Positions 6,991-10,792 of a DNA stretch of 10,792 nucleotides are shown here, in pieces. Origin of the DNA: Podochytrium sp. JEL0797 (Eukaryota > Chytridiomycota > Chytridiomycetes > Chytridiales > Chytriomycetaceae). The position numbers were made by a program, and so were the translations under genes. The notes below the pieces were generated by a model, which was given only the letters and a program-made list of their open reading frames with translations, made no database searches and had not been told where the DNA came from. The stretch spans positions 1-10,792 of the forward strand of contig JADGJG010000931.1 in the NCBI GenBank assembly GCA_027596195.1. Direction: 5' to 3'. Position 1 is the first letter of the stretch, and every line of letters starts with the position of its first letter.

Positions 6991-9358
6991 TCACCCGTCC
7001 AACGAAGAAAACATTGCATCAATCTGAGCAGAAACACCCTGCTTAACGTTTCTATACACCCCTTCCTCCTCTCCCCCCTCTTGGCCCTCCTCATTATTGA
7101 TGGTGGTTGCCGACAAACGCTGGTCGCGATTCTCCTTTTGTTTTCTCGACAAAATGGCCGCCCCAATCCCTCTTGCCAACTCAGATCCTTCCTTTTTCAT
7201 GCTATCTTCCGCCTCTTGCAACACTTCCTTCTCGACAGAATCAATAGACGCAGTGGAACCTCCTTCGTCCTTCCCAATGACGAGTGTTGCGCGGCGAGAG
7301 GCAGACACGTCCAGATTCGAGGCCTGCTTTAACCCCATCGGTTGCGTCACATCATGGACCGAGATTCTCGTCGAGGAAACAGGTGGAGGCGGGGGTGGTC
7401 GTTTCGGTGGAGTGACATTTTGAAGGTTTTGTTGCCACAGGATCGACGAGAGGTGATCGAGTTCGTCGAGGGGTGTCTCCGAATGAAGCGGGGTTTGCGT
7501 GTTGGAACGTTTTTGGAGGGTCTGGAATGTCGAGAGAGGCTCTTTGGTTTTGCTTTTTGTGCTGTCCGATTTTCCTAAAACACAATTGAATATAACAAAA
7601 AAAACCAAGAAAAGAAATGTGTTCTTACGCTGTACTTGAACAAACAAGCTCACTTCAGGGATATCCTCCTGTCCCATCTCCTCCTCAAACACATCCCCCA
7701 CTTCTTCCACCGCGGCCACTTGCGAAACACGCGACACCCCCACTTCCTCAACCACACGCAAAGTATCCGCCCCACCGGTCCTCACAGTCTTGTACCGACT
7801 CGTTCTCGACACATCCGGAGTCGATTCCATCACTGACATTGAATGGAGAATCGTGACGGGAATCTCCACCACAATTTCAGCACTCCCCTTCGGAACAATC
7901 GAAACCTGAACCGCATACGACACATCCACCAACAACCCACTTTGGATTGAAACGGCATGGGCCGGGATTTCAATCTCGGTCATGAACGCCGCGGATTCAC
8001 CGGGCTTGACGGCACTCCATTCGTCCTGCACAAACAGCGACTGGGCCTTTTCGACACGCTCGGTCCAGGAGGGTTGTGGGGTGATGATGGTGGATGTGGA
8101 GTTGCGTGCGGGTTTGACGGCCACAAACGTTTTTTCGGCACATGTGGCTTTCGAGAAGTGGATTGGAATCAAAGCCTTCGAGTCAGAATTGGCGCGTGAA
8201 AAGGTTTTGAGGCGACGAATGAGGGACACTTTCAGCGTTTTGACCTGGTTTTTGTGCTATTAAGTCACAAACAAGAAGGATGGGGGTCCCTTCACCTTTC
8301 TGCGACTTTCGTTCGAAATCTCGACAAACACATGCCCCACCCCTCCCGCAATCCATACTCCCGACTTTGTCTCCTTTTCTTCCGCATCTTCAAACTCTCT
8401 CGCGTGACACCTCGCCTTGAGCGACACTTCTCCAATTCGACTCTTCAACCACCCAACATTCCTCGCGTCTTGCGCCCAGAGAGTCACACTCGGCACGATA
8501 TTGGGAGACAAAAACAAGGGCACAGACTCCACCACATGCGCTTCTTGGTGGATCACAAGCATCTGTGGTTTCTTGGATCCGAATTTGACGAGGACGGTGG
8601 CAGAAGTAACATACCGGACACCACCGACTCGCTTGTTCCAGAAGGAACTCGGAAGTTTCGCTTCAGAGGCAAGACTGAGCGAGAAATCAAAGACTGTGGA
8701 ACCTTGGCGCGCATTCCACCTAGGGTTTATGTGTGTGAGTGGTGTTTGACATAAAGGAACACAAAACGCGGGGGGGGGGAGGGGGTTGCCTCACATTCCA
8801 TCCTCATCACAAGGCCCCGGAACAATCGCTTCCGTCGGCGCCAGCTGATTCGACTGTAAATCCAACATTTGGTCCAAAAACAGTCTCTTGGTGGCTCGAT
8901 TGGGTCCGGACCCGGACAGGACGTGTTCGAATCCAGCCAAATGGACCGAAATCTTCCCGATTTTGACATTTCTCGCGTTCGCGCAGGTGAGTGTGAGACG
9001 GCCAGACACGTTGTTTTGGGCCGTGAAGATTCCTGCCGACAAGTCGAGCTGTTTGAAGAGGAAAAATTTGTCAACACCGACCACACGCACACAACGCGTG
9101 CGAAATCGATCGTGGGAGAAACATGATAGTTACCCGTGTTTTAACAGGCCCAGCTCTCGATTTACACTCTGCAAAGAGTCGATCGAACGGCGGAACAGGG
9201 CGATCGTCGCTGGGGGTTGAAGTGGGAGCAAACAGCACTTCCTTTGGAAGAAAGGGAGCGTCTTGCACACGCGAGAGAATAGTGGGAGGAGATGGATCCA
9301 CTTGTAAAGGATTGGCTTGCCACTCGGATCGCGACGCTCGAAGTGTGTTCTCTCTCAT
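6991..9358 (-). CDS. Arrestin-domain (alpha-arrestin-like) protein, five exons
   Basis: Model on the minus strand: exons 9358-9134, 9048-8795, 8719-8296, 8244-7629 and 7574-6991; 2103 nt, 700 aa. Introns are 85, 75, 51 and 54 nt. Residues 1-75 are a Pro/Ser-rich lead. The arrestin N fold starts around LDLSAGIFTAQNNVSGRLTL (from residue 76) and includes VFDFSLSLASEAKLPSSFWN (169-188) followed by GGVRYVTSATVLVKF, the typical 'LP.SF....G.v.Y' core. The arrestin C fold starts near residue 302, with SLFVQDEWSAVKPGESAAF and SYAVQVSIVPKGSAEIVVEI. From about 450 the chain looks disordered, with an acidic patch, polyproline 562-571 and a basic/Gln/Glu-rich end. Known role of the family: membrane-protein adaptors in endocytosis and ubiquitin targeting. 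I saw no PPxY Rsp5-binding motif, so a trafficking adaptor of another class is possible. The ATG at 9358 begins an open exon ending in a good donor; an earlier start is not excluded. Confidence 0.85.
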
Positions 9359-9541
9359 GGAATATTCGGAGAATGATTTTTTTGTTTTTGTTTTGGTTTT
9401 GGTTTGTCACTTTCCGCTTTCAGACAGACATCAGTGATGAAAAAAAGAACCCAAAAGCTCCCAACTTGTAACTTCTGCAAAAAAGCGTACTTTTTTTTCT
9501 TCAGGAATAAATTTGCCCCCTCCCTTCGTTCCCACAAGTTA
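9359..9541. other. Intergenic between two minus-strand genes
   Basis: 183 bp containing the 5' region of the arrestin gene and the 3' end of the DUF1640-type gene. On the plus strand there are T-rich runs (about 9374-9405 and 9490-9502). No coding signal is seen. Confidence 0.5.
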
Positions 9542-10417
9542 CTACCGCACGAACCGCAAGTAACTGAACGCCAGAGCACCTGCTGCCGAAAACAAAGGGA
9601 ACAGCGTGCGGAACATTTCCCAGTGAAGTCCCGACAAGAGTGTCTTGATGGCCGCGAGTTCGGATTCGATTTGGGCGTCGGCTTCCTTCATTCGGATGGC
9701 TTGTGCGTTCTGGGGGGATGCACGTAATTTAATATTCCACCCGCTTCATTCCAACAATGAACAACGCATACTTGTTCGTCACGGATTCGAGACTTTTCAG
9801 TCGAGAGTTCGAGACGCGTGTTGGTTTGGATTCTGCGGAATTCCTCGGATGATCGCATCTTTGAAGTGAAATTCGATTAACGAAAGGATTTCGAATTCTG
9901 TAGATTCGCTCTGCTTTACCTGCAGCTTTTCGACATCAGCAGCCAATCTCGTGACTTCCGTTTTGAGCAACTAAATCTTTTTGAGTGAATAATAAATAAA
10001 GAGGATAAGCTCACCATAAAATCGTTCCGTTCTACAAGCGCCAGATCATTCCTCAGACGGTTGAATTCGATTGTTTTCGAGTAGATGAGCTATCATCGTC
10101 CTTAGTAATCCATGATCTGATGTGAAATACGGCCCACACCTTGTCAAAGTCCTCACGCGAGACTGCGCGTGTTTTGAGTTCCTGGATACTAGGGAGAGTG
10201 ATCAGAAACGCCTAGTGGTAACCCCCTAGTGTAATCACACAAACCTCTCGGCCACGACCTTGTCCAGGGCGCCCATCACGGCCACGGCACCTTCGCGCGC
10301 CACGCCTGCGGCTGCAATGTCGTTGGCGAGGCGGTTCGTGTCGAAGCCGTGGAGAAGCCGCCGCGGGGCGAAGTGTGTCTTGCCTTGGAGAAAAGCCGGG
10401 ACGCGAGACGGAAACAT
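9542..10417 (-). CDS. DUF1640/MCUR1-like (CCDC90 family) mitochondrial membrane protein, six exons
   Basis: Model on the minus strand: exons 10417-10245, 10188-10140, 10089-10015, 9970-9920, 9858-9772 and 9709-9542; 603 nt, 200 aa. Introns are 56, 50, 44, 61 and 62 nt, and the last four are all phase 0. The N-terminus (MFPSRVPAFLQGK, then RRLLHGFDT) is basic and free of acid until residue 26, like a mitochondrial presequence. Residues about 40-170 are a long charged helix or coiled coil, including TRLELSTEKSRIRDEQ and RMKEADAQIESELAAIKTLL. A single hydrophobic segment (about 177-198, LFPLFSAAGALAFSYL) precedes the terminal RFVR. That order, and the 'E..I..EL..L' then C-terminal helix ending in R, match DUF1640, to which human MCUR1/CCDC90B and yeast Fmp32 (about 207 aa) belong. 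Known roles: calcium uniporter scaffolding in animals and mitochondrial proline metabolism in yeast. Exact role here is not decidable from sequence. Confidence 0.88.
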
Positions 10418-10554
10418 TTTTTGAGCTTTCCGCGAAAAGAGAGTTCTTGATTCATTCTTATAAATAAATATAATTAAAAACAAGATAAAATATAAGCCTA
10501 CAAAAAAGAGAAAAGGACGCGTATAATTATTTCTCTTTATTTTCCCCAAACACG
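10418..10554. promoter_or_regulatory. AT-rich upstream region of the DUF1640-type gene
   Basis: 137 bp between the ATG at 10417 and the stop of the next minus-strand gene. Its central part (about 10456-10495) is strongly AT-rich, with TATAAATAAATATAA on the plus strand. It must hold both the 3' end of the gene to the right and the promoter of the gene to the left. Confidence 0.4.
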
Positions 10555-10792
10555 TCAAAGACACGCACAATCATTGATTCCCCAATCGCAGAACGTATAT
10601 CCTTGCTGAGTTTGAGAGCAAAACGCGCCCCAGTCCACATTATTCTGGGCCGGAGTCTTGCTGGTGCACGTTTTTCCGGCAGGGCATCCCATCATTGTTG
10701 GAAGAGGCGGATCCGTATTGGACTTGGTAGGTGCGGCTACTGACTGTACTGGGGGAGAGGGGGGTGGGGGTGGGGGTGGAGTCGGAGGAACG
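10555..10792 (-). CDS. C-terminal end of a protein with polyproline linker and six-Cys module
   Basis: The minus-strand frame is open from 10791 to TGA at 10555-10557, giving 78 residues; the start lies beyond the right edge. It begins VPPTPPPPPPPSPPV, followed by a Pro/Ala/Thr linker (VAAPTKSNTDPPLPTM). The last 45 residues form a compact module with six cysteines: GCPAGKTC, then WGAFC, YTFC and NDCACL at the very end. The spacing is C-x5-C-x15-C-x9-C-x6-C-x-C. Pro-rich linkers joined to small even-numbered Cys modules are typical of secreted or wall-bound proteins, where the module is disulfide-bonded and may bind carbohydrate. I do not recognise this module and name no function. Whether the 10791 end is inside an exon that continues cannot be seen. 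The frame choice rests on the conserved-looking Cys pattern and on stops in the other two frames. Confidence 0.6.
   Translation of the reverse strand, partial: VPPTPPPPPPPSPPVQSVAAPTKSNTDPPLPTMMGCPAGKTCTSKTPAQNNVDWGAFCSQTQQGYTFCDWGINDCACL

Noticed and set aside
8254..8754. Plus-strand 166-codon frame
   Set aside because: It is antisense to arrestin exon 3 and intron 3, where the minus strand carries a clear arrestin fold pattern.
8770..8785. Poly-G run as a possible G-quadruplex or slippage element
   Set aside because: It lies within arrestin intron 2 and reads as a C-rich tract in the sense strand; nothing beyond base composition supports a special role.

Overview
The window comes from a compact eukaryotic nuclear genome. 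I could build four complete spliced genes, and their 17 introns are all GT..AG and only 44 to 96 nt long. In each case the exons sum to a whole number of codons. The gene content (a CRAL-TRIO/Sec14-like protein, the OLA1 GTPase-family ATPase, an alpha-arrestin-like protein, a DUF1640/MCUR1-type mitochondrial protein) and the OLA1 N-terminus (MPPKK..., LLGRPGNNLK) fit a fungus, possibly an early-diverging zoosporic lineage. That placement is an inference and other unicellular eukaryotes are not excluded.

Layout from left to right. 1-332 (+) is the C-terminal end of a CRAL-TRIO lipid-transfer protein. 516-2190 (+) is a complete seven-exon OLA1 gene whose first coding exon is only the ATG and whose third exon is 16 nt. 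About 2191-4560 is a low-constraint stretch. It holds a diverged direct repeat, a frameshifted C2H2 zinc-finger remnant (+), a tRNA-Leu(CAA) gene (+), a Cys-rich open frame (-) with three 15-bp repeats, and a decayed protein-kinase domain (-). 5063-6930 (+) is a three-exon type II membrane protein with a GT-B-like glycosyltransferase look. It converges, with only 60 bp between stop codons, on 6991-9358 (-), a five-exon arrestin-domain protein of 700 aa. 9542-10417 (-) is a six-exon gene for a 200-aa DUF1640/MCUR1-like mitochondrial inner-membrane protein. 10555-10792 (-) is the C-terminal end of a protein with a polyproline linker and a six-cysteine terminal module.

The genes do not form an obvious pathway. 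Conserved cytosolic, membrane-trafficking and mitochondrial genes flank a patch of gene relics around a tRNA. I see no mobile element, CRISPR array or dedicated defence system. The least explained items are the Cys-rich frame, the glycosyltransferase-like gene, the six-Cys module, and two introns whose retention would have specific coding consequences (OLA1 intron 1, arrestin intron 4).
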